Notes: generated by a model from the letters alone, not told the origin. DNA of 41,172 nucleotides from UBA1738 sp045580145 (GCA_045580145.1 JAZNNI010000051.1:1-41172); one strand, 5' to 3'; counted from the stretch's first letter, positions 17,286-25,871 are shown. Numbers and translations: made by a program.

Positions 17286-18083
17286 TTAAGCTTCCGGTTG
17301 TTCTGTTTCGTCTGTATCTGCTGTGTCTTCTGCCGGTGCATCTGCTGTTTCGTCTTCTACAGATGTATCCGCTTCATCATCAGTTGCTGTCTTAGCTTTT
17401 TCCTCTGCTGCCTTTTCCTGTGCAAGACGTTGCTCAAGCTGAACCTTCTCTACCTGCGCACGAATCTCTTTCCACATTGTGTCAAGTGTCACAGAGTCAT
17501 CGAGTGAGTACTGTGCCTTTAGTGCTGCAAGGCCTTCTTCGTCATCAATCTTGAAGTATTCCTTAACGGTCATCATATTCTGAGCTTCGCCAAATGTTGT
17601 CTGTGCAGTTACAGCCTCCGGCAAGCCAAGACCTACCTTTACAGTCTCAAAATCTGCATTGAACATAAGCTGTGAGAAGTTTTCCATAGGCATAAGTGCA
17701 ATCGCAGAATCCCAATAAGTATCTTCTGTCATATCCTTAGGTAGTCCGCCCTGCTCAAGGAAGTCCTCCAAAGTCATATTTGCATATGCAATCTGCTCGC
17801 CAACAGTTGTGCCGCTCACGTTAAGATAACCCATCTTGTTATACTTGTTAAATTCCATATTAGATGTGATAACTGCTGTCGCAACGACAACTATTGCAAC
17901 AATAACTGCAATAATTGCACCAAGCTTTGAGCTTTTCTTGATAGCTTCCGGCTCTTTGTTACAATCAGCGCATCCGCAAGTGTCGACAACTTCTTCTACA
18001 GCCTCTGCTGTTTCCTCTACCTCTTCCACTGCCTCAACAGTTTCTTCAGCTTCTAAATTTTCTAAGTTCTTATTCTCTTCCAT
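17286..18083 (-). CDS. Single-pass membrane protein with three degenerate 38-residue repeats
   Basis: This encodes 265 residues. A very acidic N-terminus (Glu/Val-rich, residues 1-35) contains a small Cys motif, CGCADC. A membrane helix follows (about 54-76, LGAIIAVIVAIVVVATAVI), then an extracytoplasmic region, then an Ala/Glu/Asp-rich tail. Three units are readable after the helix: MTLEDFLEQGGLPKDMTEDT, then GLGLPEAVTAQTTFGEAQ, then YSLDDSVTLDTMWKEI. The same unit occurs three times in the next gene (18106-18696), so the pair is paralogous. I know similar GLPxDxTxDT motifs from Clostridial membrane proteins, but no function. A ribosome binding site (AAGGAG) precedes the ATG, and the intergenic gap is 22 nt, so both genes form one operon. 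Confidence 0.8.
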   Translation of the reverse strand: MEENKNLENLEAEETVEAVEEVEETAEAVEEVVDTCGCADCNKEPEAIKKSSKLGAIIAVIVAIVVVATAVITSNMEFNKYNKMGYLNVSGTTVGEQIAYANMTLEDFLEQGGLPKDMTEDTYWDSAIALMPMENFSQLMFNADFETVKVGLGLPEAVTAQTTFGEAQNMMTVKEYFKIDDEEGLAALKAQYSLDDSVTLDTMWKEIRAQVEKVQLEQRLAQEKAAEEKAKTATDDEADTSVEDETADAPAEDTADTDETEQPEA

Positions 18084-18105
18084 TTTATTTTCTCCTTGTG
18101 TTTTT

Positions 18106-18696
18106 TTATTCAGCAGTTGCAGCCTGCTGTGCTGCTGCCTGCTCTTGTATTACCTTCATAGCATCTTCATATGTCATATCCGGAGTAATTGCATCAGGCA
18201 AGCCACTCTGCTCTGCGAACTCCTCAAAGCTCATTCCGTTCTGCTCTGCCATTGCAGACATAGGAATCTTCATCGACGCCTCTGCCCAGTTCATATCGTT
18301 CGGCAAGTCCTGAATTCCATTTTCTTCCTTCAGCTGTTCCGGTGTCTTGTCTTCATATTTAGCATAGCTTTCAATAGTGAACTTTGTATACATATCATCT
18401 GCACTGCTTTCGCCTGTTAATCCAAGCTCTGTCATTCCGCATTTTTCAAGCAGTTCCTCAGCAGTCATACCTTCTTCTGCAGCCACATCTGCGACTGTCT
18501 GAATTTCCTGTGTTTCTGCCGGTGCAAATACCTCCTCAATTTTATCCCACGTTGCATAAATTCCAAGACCTGCAACCGCCGCAATCAAAATCACAATTAC
18601 TATATTAGACACTATCCCTGCAATATTCCTTTTCTTGGAAGCAGGTGCACCTGTCTCAAATTCTTTTCTTTCACGTTTAGCACGTTTCTCGCTCAT
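18106..18696 (-). CDS. Single-pass membrane protein, repeat paralogue of its neighbour
   Basis: The start chosen is the second ATG (18696), because AAGGGAG lies 8 nt before it; starting there gives 196 residues. A basic N-terminus (KRAKRERK) precedes one membrane helix (IAGIVSNIVIVILIAAVAGLGIYA), so the rest should be extracytoplasmic. Three tandem units follow: VAAEEGMTAEELLEKCGMTE, then YAKYEDKTPEQLKEENGIQD, then MAEQNGMSFEEFAEQSGLPD with AITPDMTYEDAM. The tail is Gln/Ala-rich. Function unknown. It is first in a two-gene operon with a good promoter at 18738-18766. Confidence 0.8.
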   Translation of the reverse strand: MSEKRAKRERKEFETGAPASKKRNIAGIVSNIVIVILIAAVAGLGIYATWDKIEEVFAPAETQEIQTVADVAAEEGMTAEELLEKCGMTELGLTGESSADDMYTKFTIESYAKYEDKTPEQLKEENGIQDLPNDMNWAEASMKIPMSAMAEQNGMSFEEFAEQSGLPDAITPDMTYEDAMKVIQEQAAAQQAATAE

Positions 18697-18737
18697 ATAG
18701 CTTTCTCCCTTCATTTTTCCAAATGTATTACTTAAAT

Positions 18738-18766
18738 ACTATACCACCTTTTTCACAAAATTGCAA
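18738..18766 (-). promoter_or_regulatory. Promoter of the paralogous membrane protein operon
   Basis: On the minus strand TTGCAA (18761-18766) and TATAGT (18738-18743) are 17 nt apart. This is a plausible sigma-A promoter about 40 nt upstream of the chosen start codon. Confidence 0.55.
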
Positions 18767-18902
18767 TACAAATTTTTGAACAGTTTGTTAATTATTTACT
18801 TTTCAATACTGAACCTTATCAAATATAACGCTTTTTCTCCCTTTTTATGCTTAATCAGTTCATTATGTATTTCCTATAAATCCGCAACAAAATACACCTT
18901 TA

Positions 18903-18955
18903 AACAACAAAAACTCCCATAACAAAATCCTCCTTTTTGGATTTTTATGGAAGTT
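18903..18955 (-). terminator. Terminator after uppP
   Basis: Imperfect arms 18912-18930 and 18939-18955 form a long stem (AACT/AGTT, CCATAA/TTATGG, AAATCC/GGATTT segments). It is followed on the minus strand by a T-rich run. It sits immediately after the uppP stop. Confidence 0.7.
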
Positions 18956-18960
18956 TTAAA

Positions 18961-19767
18961 TTATTTGATAAGTGTAAACCAGCTGATTACCAATATTCCA
19001 AGCAAAATTCTGTACCAGCCAAACGGCTTAAAGCTGTGCTTTTTCACGAAGTCAACCAAGAACCTTATTGCACATAGCGAAACAACATATGCAACCGCCA
19101 TCGCAACCAAAAGCACCACCACATCGCCGCCGGTTATTATTCCTTCGTATGTGATAATCTTCAAAAAGCTGACACCGACCATTACCGGAATTGCCAGAAA
19201 AAATGAAAATTCTGCCGCAACCTCACGCGACGAGCCAATCAGCATCGCACCAAGTATTGTCGCACCTGACCTTGACGTTCCGGGAATTATTGAAAGCACC
19301 TGAAACAGTCCTATGAGGATCGCTGTTTTATAGTCGAGCTCGTCAATGCTTGTGATTTTTGCCTTTTTGTTTATGTTCTCAACAATTAAAAAACCAAACC
19401 CGTAAAGTATCAGCATCGCCGACACGACCTGCCAGTTTTCAAACCTCTCCATAAAGTCATTAAGCAAAAGCCCTATGACCGCCGCAGGAACGCACGCCAC
19501 AGCCACCTTGAACCACATCTGCCAGGTTTGACTTTTTTCCGCCGCATTTTTTTTGAGCGAAAACGGATTGAGCTTTTTAAAATAAAGCGTCGCAACAGCT
19601 AAAATCGCACCAAGCTGTATTACATACAAAAACAGGTCATTTGACGTAAAGCCTGTATTATCAATAAACTCGTTTACCAAAATCATATGTCCTGTCGAGC
19701 TTATCGGGAGCCATTCGGTTATTCCCTCTATCACACCTAAGAATATCGCTTTTAAATACTCAGCCAT
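18961..19767 (-). CDS. uppP: Undecaprenyl-diphosphatase
   Basis: The 268 residues form a polytopic membrane protein of the BacA/UppP family. It carries the active-site signatures EGITEWLPISSTGHMIL (about 15-31) and PGTSRSGATI. It dephosphorylates undecaprenyl diphosphate so that the lipid carrier can be reused in peptidoglycan synthesis, and overexpression is classically linked to bacitracin tolerance. Its first 8 nt overlap the end of the cytidylate-kinase-like gene upstream, so translation is probably coupled. It is the last gene before the terminator at 18903-18955. Confidence 0.95.
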   Translation of the reverse strand: MAEYLKAIFLGVIEGITEWLPISSTGHMILVNEFIDNTGFTSNDLFLYVIQLGAILAVATLYFKKLNPFSLKKNAAEKSQTWQMWFKVAVACVPAAVIGLLLNDFMERFENWQVVSAMLILYGFGFLIVENINKKAKITSIDELDYKTAILIGLFQVLSIIPGTSRSGATILGAMLIGSSREVAAEFSFFLAIPVMVGVSFLKIITYEGIITGGDVVVLLVAMAVAYVVSLCAIRFLVDFVKKHSFKPFGWYRILLGILVISWFTLIK

Positions 19768-20386
19768 TTAAGTTTTCCTTCTTTATAATATAATCCTTAA
19801 TCATTTCAGCCGCAGCATCAGTTCCCAAAAGACCCGTATTTATGCAAAGGTCATAGCTTGACATTGCGCCCCAGGTGCGGTCGGTATAGTAATTATAATA
19901 AGTTTTTCTTGTTTTCTCTGTCTTTAAAATCTTTTCTTTAGCCTGCTTTGGTGTGAGATTATACAGGCGGCTTATTCTCTCAATCTTAGAGTCCATATCT
20001 GCGTATATGAATACTCTCAAAAGATTTTCTTTGTCCTCTAAAACATAGTCCGCACATCTTCCGACAAAGACACACGCACCCTTTTGTGCCAATTCCTTTA
20101 TTGCTTTTGACTGGCTTATGAACACCTTGTCATTAATTGGCATCTCGTACTGCACAGCATCACTTACACCGCGCAACCCACCGCTTGTTATTAAAGAATA
20201 TAAAAAGCTGTCCGTCGCCTTTTCGTCCACTTTTTTTACAACGTCGGGATGAATATTCGATGAGTCGGCAACCATATGTACAATTTCTTCGTCATAGCAC
20301 GGAATATCAAGCATTTCTGCAAGCTTTTTCCCCACTTCTCTTCCGCCGCCGCCATACTGTCTGCCGATCGTAATTATTGTTTTCAT
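19760..20386 (-). CDS. Cytidylate kinase-like family protein
   Basis: The 208 residues belong to the cytidylate-kinase-like (Cytidylate_kin2) P-loop family. The N-terminus reads ITIGRQYGGGGREVGKKLAE, a modified P-loop in which GGGGREVG stands where GxxGxGKS is expected, followed by CYDEEIVHMVA and FVGRCADYVL. The family is widespread in gut Firmicutes; its true substrate is not established, and CMP phosphorylation should not be assumed. AAGGAGG lies just before the ATG. The 3' end overlaps uppP by 8 nt. Confidence 0.85.
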   Translation of the reverse strand: MKTIITIGRQYGGGGREVGKKLAEMLDIPCYDEEIVHMVADSSNIHPDVVKKVDEKATDSFLYSLITSGGLRGVSDAVQYEMPINDKVFISQSKAIKELAQKGACVFVGRCADYVLEDKENLLRVFIYADMDSKIERISRLYNLTPKQAKEKILKTEKTRKTYYNYYTDRTWGAMSSYDLCINTGLLGTDAAAEMIKDYIIKKENLNG

Positions 20387-20444
20387 ATTATTTCCTCCTT
20401 CGCTGATTTGTTATCTATATTATACTATGTCCCTGTAATTTGTG

Positions 20445-20990
20445 TCAATATAATTTTTCATAAAGACCTCGGAACATCTCGACCCTCTGCACATATCTTT
20501 TCGTCTCTCCGAACGGAATTTCATAAAGTGTCACCCCGTCGTCAGAGTACCTTTCATCCGAAAGCCACGAATTTACATTTCCGGGACCTGCATTATATGC
20601 CGCAAGCGCGGTATGGGTGTTCCCATACTTTTTTGTCAGATAGGAAAGATAAAAACAGCCCATCTTTATATTCGTCTCAGGTTCTTCCACCATATCCTCA
20701 AAGTATTCGATTTCAAACTCCTTTGCAATCCACTTGGCAGTATCGTCGGTAATCTGCATAAGACCGCGCGCATACCCCGAATGAGCCTTTTCGTCAAACT
20801 TGCTTTCGGCACGTATAACTCCCATTACAAGATATTGGGGGAGACTATATTCATCGGAATATCTTTCAATATACTGCTCATATTTAAGCGGCAATACTCT
20901 GTCAAGAATTTTCTCATATGACAATCTTGCCAGCGGCACGATTATTGTTAAAACAACCAGCAGAAATATCAGTTTGTTTTTTCTTCTCAT
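20445..20990 (-). CDS. Lytic transglycosylase (SLT domain)
   Basis: The 181 residues start with a basic N-terminus and one membrane helix (about 8-24), which may act as a signal anchor. The soluble-lytic-transglycosylase domain follows. The catalytic Glu is Glu62 in VIRAESKFDEKAHS, followed by GLMQITDDTAKWIA and ALAAYNAGPGNV. It cleaves the glycan strands of peptidoglycan outside the membrane, for remodelling or insertion of envelope machines. Its ATG overlaps the coaE stop by ATGA, so it is translationally coupled to coaE, an arrangement common after polA-coaE in Clostridia. Confidence 0.92.
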   Translation of the reverse strand: MRRKNKLIFLLVVLTIIVPLARLSYEKILDRVLPLKYEQYIERYSDEYSLPQYLVMGVIRAESKFDEKAHSGYARGLMQITDDTAKWIAKEFEIEYFEDMVEEPETNIKMGCFYLSYLTKKYGNTHTALAAYNAGPGNVNSWLSDERYSDDGVTLYEIPFGETKRYVQRVEMFRGLYEKLY

Positions 20991-21559
20991 TCTATAATTC
21001 CTTTTAAAATAGTTTCGATATCCGCATTTTCGTCATTATAAAAGACAATGTCGCAGTTTTCGATGTAATAGCTGTCCGGTTTTTGAGCATTTATCCTCTT
21101 TTCTGCCTGCTCCTCCGAAAGACCGTCACGGTTTATGATGCGTTTTTTTCTGTCCTCAGTTCTTGCAAGTATGCCAACCATTTTATCGCATTTAAGTCCG
21201 CTTTCCAAAAGCGTCGCACCATCTATACAGACTATTTCACCATCTGCCTCTTCAATCTTATTATATATGCTTGACAAGATATATTTATGCGTAATTTTGT
21301 CCAGCTTTTCAAGCATTTTCTTGTCGGAAAATACAATTTCCGCAAGAGCCTTTCTGTCCAGCCTTCCGCCTAACAAAACCTGCTCGCCAAAAGCTTCTTC
21401 CACTTCCAAAAGACAGGGCATTCCCGGCTCCATAATTTCCCTGGCAACAACATCACAGTCGATTACAGGGATTTTGCGTTGCCTTAAAAGACCGCTTATA
21501 TAGCTTTTGCCACAGCCTGAACCACCCGTTATTCCTATAACACGTTTATTTTGCGTCAT
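20987..21559 (-). CDS. coaE: Dephospho-CoA kinase
   Basis: The start is the ATG at 21559, where the conserved N-terminus begins (KRVIGITGGSGCGKS, Walker A). A longer reading from 21616 adds residues with no homology. The protein has 190 residues, the normal length for CoaE. CDVVAREIMEPG and the lid segment with RDGLSEEQAEKRINAQ are typical. It phosphorylates dephospho-CoA in the last step of CoA synthesis. The gene overlaps polA by 14 nt upstream and the transglycosylase by 4 nt downstream. Confidence 0.95.
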   Translation of the reverse strand: MTQNKRVIGITGGSGCGKSYISGLLRQRKIPVIDCDVVAREIMEPGMPCLLEVEEAFGEQVLLGGRLDRKALAEIVFSDKKMLEKLDKITHKYILSSIYNKIEEADGEIVCIDGATLLESGLKCDKMVGILARTEDRKKRIINRDGLSEEQAEKRINAQKPDSYYIENCDIVFYNDENADIETILKGIIE

Positions 21560-24152
21560 ACCAGTTTTCTCCCTCTGACATATCCACCAAAAGCGGTACT
21601 GAAAGCTTTGCTGCACTCTCCATCTCTTCCCTCAATATCTTGGATACTTCAGTTTTTTCCGAAATATCTGTTTCAATGATAAGCTCGTCGTGTACCTGTA
21701 AAATCAATTTTGATTTAAAGCCGCCGTCTTTAAGTCTTTTATAAATTCTGACCATAGCAAGCTTTATAATGTCTGCGGCACTTCCCTGAACAGGAGTATT
21801 TAAAGCCACTCTTTCTCCAAAAGCTCGCGTGTTGAAATTGGAGGAGGAAATCTCCGGCACAAAGCGGATACGATTCATCATTGTTTTTACGTACCCGTTT
21901 TTGCGAGCCGATTCCTTGATTTCTTCCATATATTTTTTAACACCGCTGTATTTTTCAAGATAGCTCTCAATATATTCCTTTGCCTGTTTTACTGAGATTT
22001 TCAAGTCCTGTGACAACGAATATTCGCCAATTCCGTAGACAATGCCGAAATTTACGGCTTTCGCACTACTTCTTTGCTCTTTTGTCACCTCGTCCTGCGG
22101 TATTCCCAAAACCTGTGATGCAGTAACACTGTGAATGTCCTCGTTATTCTTAAATGCGTTTATCATAACCTCATCATTTGCGATATGCGCCAAGACTCTA
22201 AGCTCAATCTGTGAGTAGTCGGCATCTAAAAGCACACAGCCCTTTTTCGCCACAAACATCTTCCTTATATGGCTTCCAAGCTCTGTTCTTGTCGGGATAT
22301 TCTGCATATTCGGTTCGGTTGAGCTTATTCTTCCGGTCACTGTGACTGTCTGGTTAAATACCGAGTGTATTCTGCCCGTTTCAGCGTTTATCACCGCTAA
22401 AAGTCCATCGCAGTAAGTGCTCTTTAGTTTCGCAAGCTGTCGATACTCCAAAATAAGCTCAATAATCGGATGCTTACCGCGTAGTTTTTCAAGCACCTCT
22501 GCATTTGTGGAGTACCCTGTTTTCGTCTTTTTTACCGCCTTTAAGCCAAGCTTTTCAAACAAAATACTACTTAGCTGCTTTGTTGAATTTATATTGAATT
22601 CGCCTTCCGCCAGACCATATATTTCCCCTGTCAATTCGTCAATTCTTTCGGAAATTTCCTTAGAAAACTCCAAAAGACTGTCTTTATCAATTAAAATTCC
22701 TTGCTTTTGCATATCGGCAAGAACTTCGCAAAGCGGCAATTCCACATTATAATAAAGTTCTTCCTGTCCATTTTCCTTGAGCTTTTTACGTGTAATTTCC
22801 ACAATCGGCATAATGGCAAGTGCTTTTTTTGCATTTTCCGAGCTGTCATCATCAAACAGCGAAACCTGTCGGCTCTCTGTAAATTCATATCCGAGATATT
22901 CATAGGAAAGCTCGTTTATCGAATAGTTTGTTCCGGCAGGATTTAAAAGGTATGCTGCAATGGCAATATCGTATTCCACACCATTAATCTCCGCCACAAC
23001 TTGTGCATCCTTTATATTCACAGAGTATTTTTTTATCTTTTTATCTGCCAAAATCTGATATAATAATTCCCTCGTTTTATCATTTATTTCAACATACGCC
23101 GCAAATTTATCAAGCGCTACCGAGCAGGTCACAAGCCTTGCTTCTGCCACTTCAAAGATACACGCCATTTCGCCTTTTTCACGAATTTTCTGGCATAGTT
23201 TTTCCATACCGGCAGCATCGTAAACAGCCTCACACACAGCCCCTGACAAAAAATCAACCGGCTCCTTTTTCTCGTTTTTTTCTACACCTATTCTTGCAAT
23301 AACTTTATTTAAATCAAGTTTTTTGAGTACATCATAAAGCTCGGTATTTTCAGCATAGTTTACTACCTTGTTTTCTTCAAAATCAAAGTCCATCGGCACG
23401 CATCTGTCAATCGTTGCAAGTGTTTTTGATAAAAATGCCGATTCCTTGTCCTCTTTAAGCTTTTTAAGGTTGGCAGGCGTTATGCCCCAGTCGTCAATAT
23501 CTGCATACAGATTTTCGATGCTTTTCGCCTTGGCAATGAGTGTCATTGCCGTTTTTTCGCCAATGCCCTTAACTCCCGGAATATTATCCGAGGCATCGCC
23601 CATAAGCGCTTTTATATCAATAAACTCGGTAGGTGTAACCCCATATCTTTCAAAAACCTTATCATCATCATATGCATCAGTGTCGGTTACTCCCGATTTT
23701 GTGACAGTTAAAAGTACCTTCGTCATTTTTGACGCAAGCTGCAAATCGTCCTTGTCGCCTGTTGCAATAAGGCACTCCACTCCATTTTCCTCACAGATTT
23801 TGGATACCGTACCGATTATATCGTCCGCTTCATACCCCTCTTTTTCGAGTATACTTATCTTCATTGTGCGCAAAATGTCCTTTGCAATCGGCATCTGCGC
23901 TACAAGTCCCTCCGGCATCGGCTTTCTCTGTGCCTTATATTCAGAATACATCTTGTGACGAAAGGTCGGTGCTTTTAAGTCAAATGCCGCACAGATATAG
24001 TCCGGCTTATTTTCGTCAAGCAGCTTCATAAGGGTCATCATAAAACCAAAAATCGCGTTTGTCGGGGTTCCGTCCCGTGATGAAAGAAACCGTACGCCGT
24101 AAAACGCACGGTTGATTAAACTGTTTGCATCAAGTATGAGAAGCTTTTTCAT
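21546..24152 (-). CDS. polA: DNA polymerase I
   Basis: The 868 residues comprise three regions: the 5' nuclease (about 1-290; LLILDANSLINRAFYG, EADDIIGT, DKDDLQL, GDASDNIPGVKGIGEKTA), a 3'-5' exonuclease-like domain (about 300-480) and the polymerase. Polymerase motifs A (DADYSQIELRVLAHI, near residue 641), B (RSSAKAVNFGIVYGI) and C (LQVHDELI) are intact. In the exonuclease-like part the metal-binding D-x-E is replaced (FEVAEARL), so proofreading is probably lost, as in Bacillus-type Pol I. The enzyme removes RNA primers and fills gaps; the uracil glycosylase upstream feeds the same repair pathway. Its upstream region carries the tandem hairpin repeats. Confidence 0.97.
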   Translation of the reverse strand: MKKLLILDANSLINRAFYGVRFLSSRDGTPTNAIFGFMMTLMKLLDENKPDYICAAFDLKAPTFRHKMYSEYKAQRKPMPEGLVAQMPIAKDILRTMKISILEKEGYEADDIIGTVSKICEENGVECLIATGDKDDLQLASKMTKVLLTVTKSGVTDTDAYDDDKVFERYGVTPTEFIDIKALMGDASDNIPGVKGIGEKTAMTLIAKAKSIENLYADIDDWGITPANLKKLKEDKESAFLSKTLATIDRCVPMDFDFEENKVVNYAENTELYDVLKKLDLNKVIARIGVEKNEKKEPVDFLSGAVCEAVYDAAGMEKLCQKIREKGEMACIFEVAEARLVTCSVALDKFAAYVEINDKTRELLYQILADKKIKKYSVNIKDAQVVAEINGVEYDIAIAAYLLNPAGTNYSINELSYEYLGYEFTESRQVSLFDDDSSENAKKALAIMPIVEITRKKLKENGQEELYYNVELPLCEVLADMQKQGILIDKDSLLEFSKEISERIDELTGEIYGLAEGEFNINSTKQLSSILFEKLGLKAVKKTKTGYSTNAEVLEKLRGKHPIIELILEYRQLAKLKSTYCDGLLAVINAETGRIHSVFNQTVTVTGRISSTEPNMQNIPTRTELGSHIRKMFVAKKGCVLLDADYSQIELRVLAHIANDEVMINAFKNNEDIHSVTASQVLGIPQDEVTKEQRSSAKAVNFGIVYGIGEYSLSQDLKISVKQAKEYIESYLEKYSGVKKYMEEIKESARKNGYVKTMMNRIRFVPEISSSNFNTRAFGERVALNTPVQGSAADIIKLAMVRIYKRLKDGGFKSKLILQVHDELIIETDISEKTEVSKILREEMESAAKLSVPLLVDMSEGENWYDAK

Positions 24153-24184
24153 AATCGTTTCCTTCTTTGTAAATTTGTTTTTCT

Positions 24185-24237
24185 GCCCCAGCTGAAAATC
24201 TGTGAGATGCAGAAATTCAAGTCTGATTGTCTCTTAT
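24185..24237 (+). repeat. Partial copy (copy 0) of the long-hairpin repeat
   Basis: This stretch corresponds to the right half of the repeat unit. It aligns with GCCCC, AAAA, GTGAGATGC and GAAA of copy 1, then to the linker AGTCT-ATTGTCTCTT that also separates copies 1 and 2. It lacks the left arm, so it cannot form the full hairpin. Confidence 0.75.
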
Positions 24238-24323
24238 AAATTTTCGCAGATTGCCGCTTCGATGCGACGTGGTGCTGTACGATGGTACCGCCCCGCGCGA
24301 AAAGTGGTGAGATGCGGAAAATT
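24238..24323 (+). repeat. Long-hairpin repeat, copy 1
   Basis: This copy matches 24351-24430 at 79 of 80 core positions, with a tandem period of 110 nt. Read on the plus strand it folds end to end. AATTTTCGCA pairs with TGCGGAAAATT; a tandem A-G/G-A mismatch comes next. TTGCCGC then pairs with GTGGTGA, GCG-A-CGTGG with CCGCGCG, and GC-GTAC with GTAC-GC at the tip. The many G-T wobbles occur only in the plus reading, so that is probably the strand that folds. It lies in the ung-polA spacer. Confidence 0.85.
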
Positions 24324-24347
24324 CCATTAAAGTCTAATTGTCTCTTG

Positions 24348-24434
24348 AAATTTTCGCAGATTGCCGCTTTGATGCGACGTGGTGCTGTACGATGGTACCG
24401 CCCCGCGCGAAAAGTGGTGAGATGCGGAAATTTT
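24348..24434 (+). repeat. Long-hairpin repeat, copy 2
   Basis: This copy is almost identical to copy 1 and folds in the same way. Its right arm overlaps the ung stop codon (24433-24435). With copies 0 and 1 it makes up nearly all of the 280-nt spacer between ung and polA. No CDS in this spacer is credible. Confidence 0.85.
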
Positions 24435-25110
24435 AAAGACAATTTTCAATTTGCCAATCGATTGGAGACTTATTCATTGCAGATAACATATTGTTCACCT
24501 TTTTAAAGTGTCCGCAGCCGAAAAATCCACGGCTTGCAGACAATGGGCTTGGATGCGCCGCATCGAGCATTATGTGCTTAGGATTTGTTATACATTCAGC
24601 CTTTTTCTTGGCATCATTTCCCCACAGAAGAAAAATGACTGGCTCTTTTCTTTCATTTAAAAGGCTGACAATCTTATCTGTGAGCTTTTCCCAGCCCTTA
24701 CCCTTATGCGAGTTCGCCTCTCCATCACGGACAGTAAGCGATGCATTTAAAAGGAGAACGCCCTGCCTCGCCCACTTTTCAAGATACCCATTATCCGGTA
24801 TATAAAGTCCAAGCTCTTCTTTAAGCTCCTTGTATATATTTTTAAGGGACGGCGGAATATCCACACCCTTTTTCACAGAAAAACAAAGCCCGTGTGCCTG
24901 ATTTTCGCCGTGGTACGGATCCTGCCCGAAAATTACCACGCGTACATCCTCATAGGCTGTCCATTTAAGTGCATTAAAAATATCATTTTTATCGGGATGG
25001 ATTATGTGGTTTTCATATTCCTCCTTCAAAAATGCGGAAAGCTCTTTATAATAATCCTTTTCAAACTCGTCCTTTAAAAGCTCGTCCCAACTGTTCCCAA
25101 TTCTGACCAT
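24433..25110 (-). CDS. ung: Uracil-DNA glycosylase (family 1)
   Basis: The 225 residues carry the catalytic water-activating motif GQDPYHG (VVIFGQDPYHGENQAHGL) and the DNA-binding loop HPSPLSASRGFFGC near the C-terminus, both diagnostic of family 1 UNG. LLLNASLTV and FLLWGNDA are also conserved. It excises uracil from DNA to begin base excision repair. The start codon overlaps the stop of the upstream dehydrogenase (TAATG). Its place downstream of thyA-folA and upstream of polA groups dTMP supply with uracil removal and gap filling. Confidence 0.97.
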   Translation of the reverse strand: MVRIGNSWDELLKDEFEKDYYKELSAFLKEEYENHIIHPDKNDIFNALKWTAYEDVRVVIFGQDPYHGENQAHGLCFSVKKGVDIPPSLKNIYKELKEELGLYIPDNGYLEKWARQGVLLLNASLTVRDGEANSHKGKGWEKLTDKIVSLLNERKEPVIFLLWGNDAKKKAECITNPKHIMLDAAHPSPLSASRGFFGCGHFKKVNNMLSAMNKSPIDWQIENCL

Positions 25111-25871
25111 TAATTATCTTCCTTTGCTTTTTGAAATTTATACGCAAATGCCTCAATTACACTATCCGGAAGAATTTTCGTCAAAATCTTGCCGACTTTA
25201 ATTAAGCTTCCCGGAACAATCTCGGTTTTCCCTAAAAGCATTCCCGAAACAGCGATTTCAGCAACCTTTTGCGCGTCCATTCCCGCAGACTGAAAATCCA
25301 CGCCTGCAACAGTATCAAACTCGGTTTTCACAGGTCCCGGGCAAAGAACAGAGACGGTTACATTACTGCCCGACTTTTTAAGCTCTTTTGCTATTGCTCT
25401 TGTAAGGCTTCTTACATATGCCTTGGTCGCATAATATGTCGCAAGAAGCGGTCCTGCCGGCATAAAGCCTGCTGCAGATGCTACATTCAATATTTTCCCG
25501 CTATCTTTTTTCAAAAAGTCATTCAGGAAAAGCTTGGTTAAAATATGTACTGCGCGGACATTTAAGTCGAGCATTTCCATTTCCCGCAAAAGCTCAGTGT
25601 CAGAAAATTCACCGAAATTTCCAAAGCCTGCGTTATTTACAACAATCTCAAGCTCGTCACTCTTACACTTTTCATAGAGCGAATAGCAGTTTTCTTCCTT
25701 TGAAAGGTCTATCGTAATTATTTCGGCAGGGCTTCTTAAAAGTTTTGAAACCTCAGAAAGCTTATCTCCGCGTCTTGCTGCCAGTATTAAATCATATCCA
25801 TACTCTGAAAGCTTTACTGCTATTTCCTTGCCGATACCCGAGCTTGCGCCGGTGATTAGTGCTTTTGGCAT
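25110..25871 (-). CDS. Short-chain dehydrogenase/reductase
   Basis: The 253 residues form a classical SDR. The NAD(P) motif TGASSGIG lies at about residues 7-14, NNAG is present, and the catalytic Ser and YxxxK appear as NVASAAGF and YYATKAYVRS. The substrate cannot be read from the sequence. AARRGDKL after the second strand, with arginines at the cofactor position, favours NADPH (inference). The C-terminal KFQKAKEDN tail has no membrane helix. The gene overlaps ung by one base and is 18 nt from the HprK-like gene, inside one operon. Confidence 0.88.
   Translation of the reverse strand: MPKALITGASSGIGKEIAVKLSEYGYDLILAARRGDKLSEVSKLLRSPAEIITIDLSKEENCYSLYEKCKSDELEIVVNNAGFGNFGEFSDTELLREMEMLDLNVRAVHILTKLFLNDFLKKDSGKILNVASAAGFMPAGPLLATYYATKAYVRSLTRAIAKELKKSGSNVTVSVLCPGPVKTEFDTVAGVDFQSAGMDAQKVAEIAVSGMLLGKTEIVPGSLIKVGKILTKILPDSVIEAFAYKFQKAKEDN

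Noticed and set aside
24270..24300. T-box-like sequence (GATGGTACCGCC) suggesting a T-box riboswitch
   Set aside because: It is on the plus strand with no plus-strand gene downstream at 24 kb, lacks a stem I and terminator, and recurs as part of the long-hairpin repeat.
24149..24442. A 97-codon minus-strand ORF across the ung-polA spacer
   Set aside because: It only reads through the tandem hairpin repeats and shows the repeat period, with no ribosome binding site.
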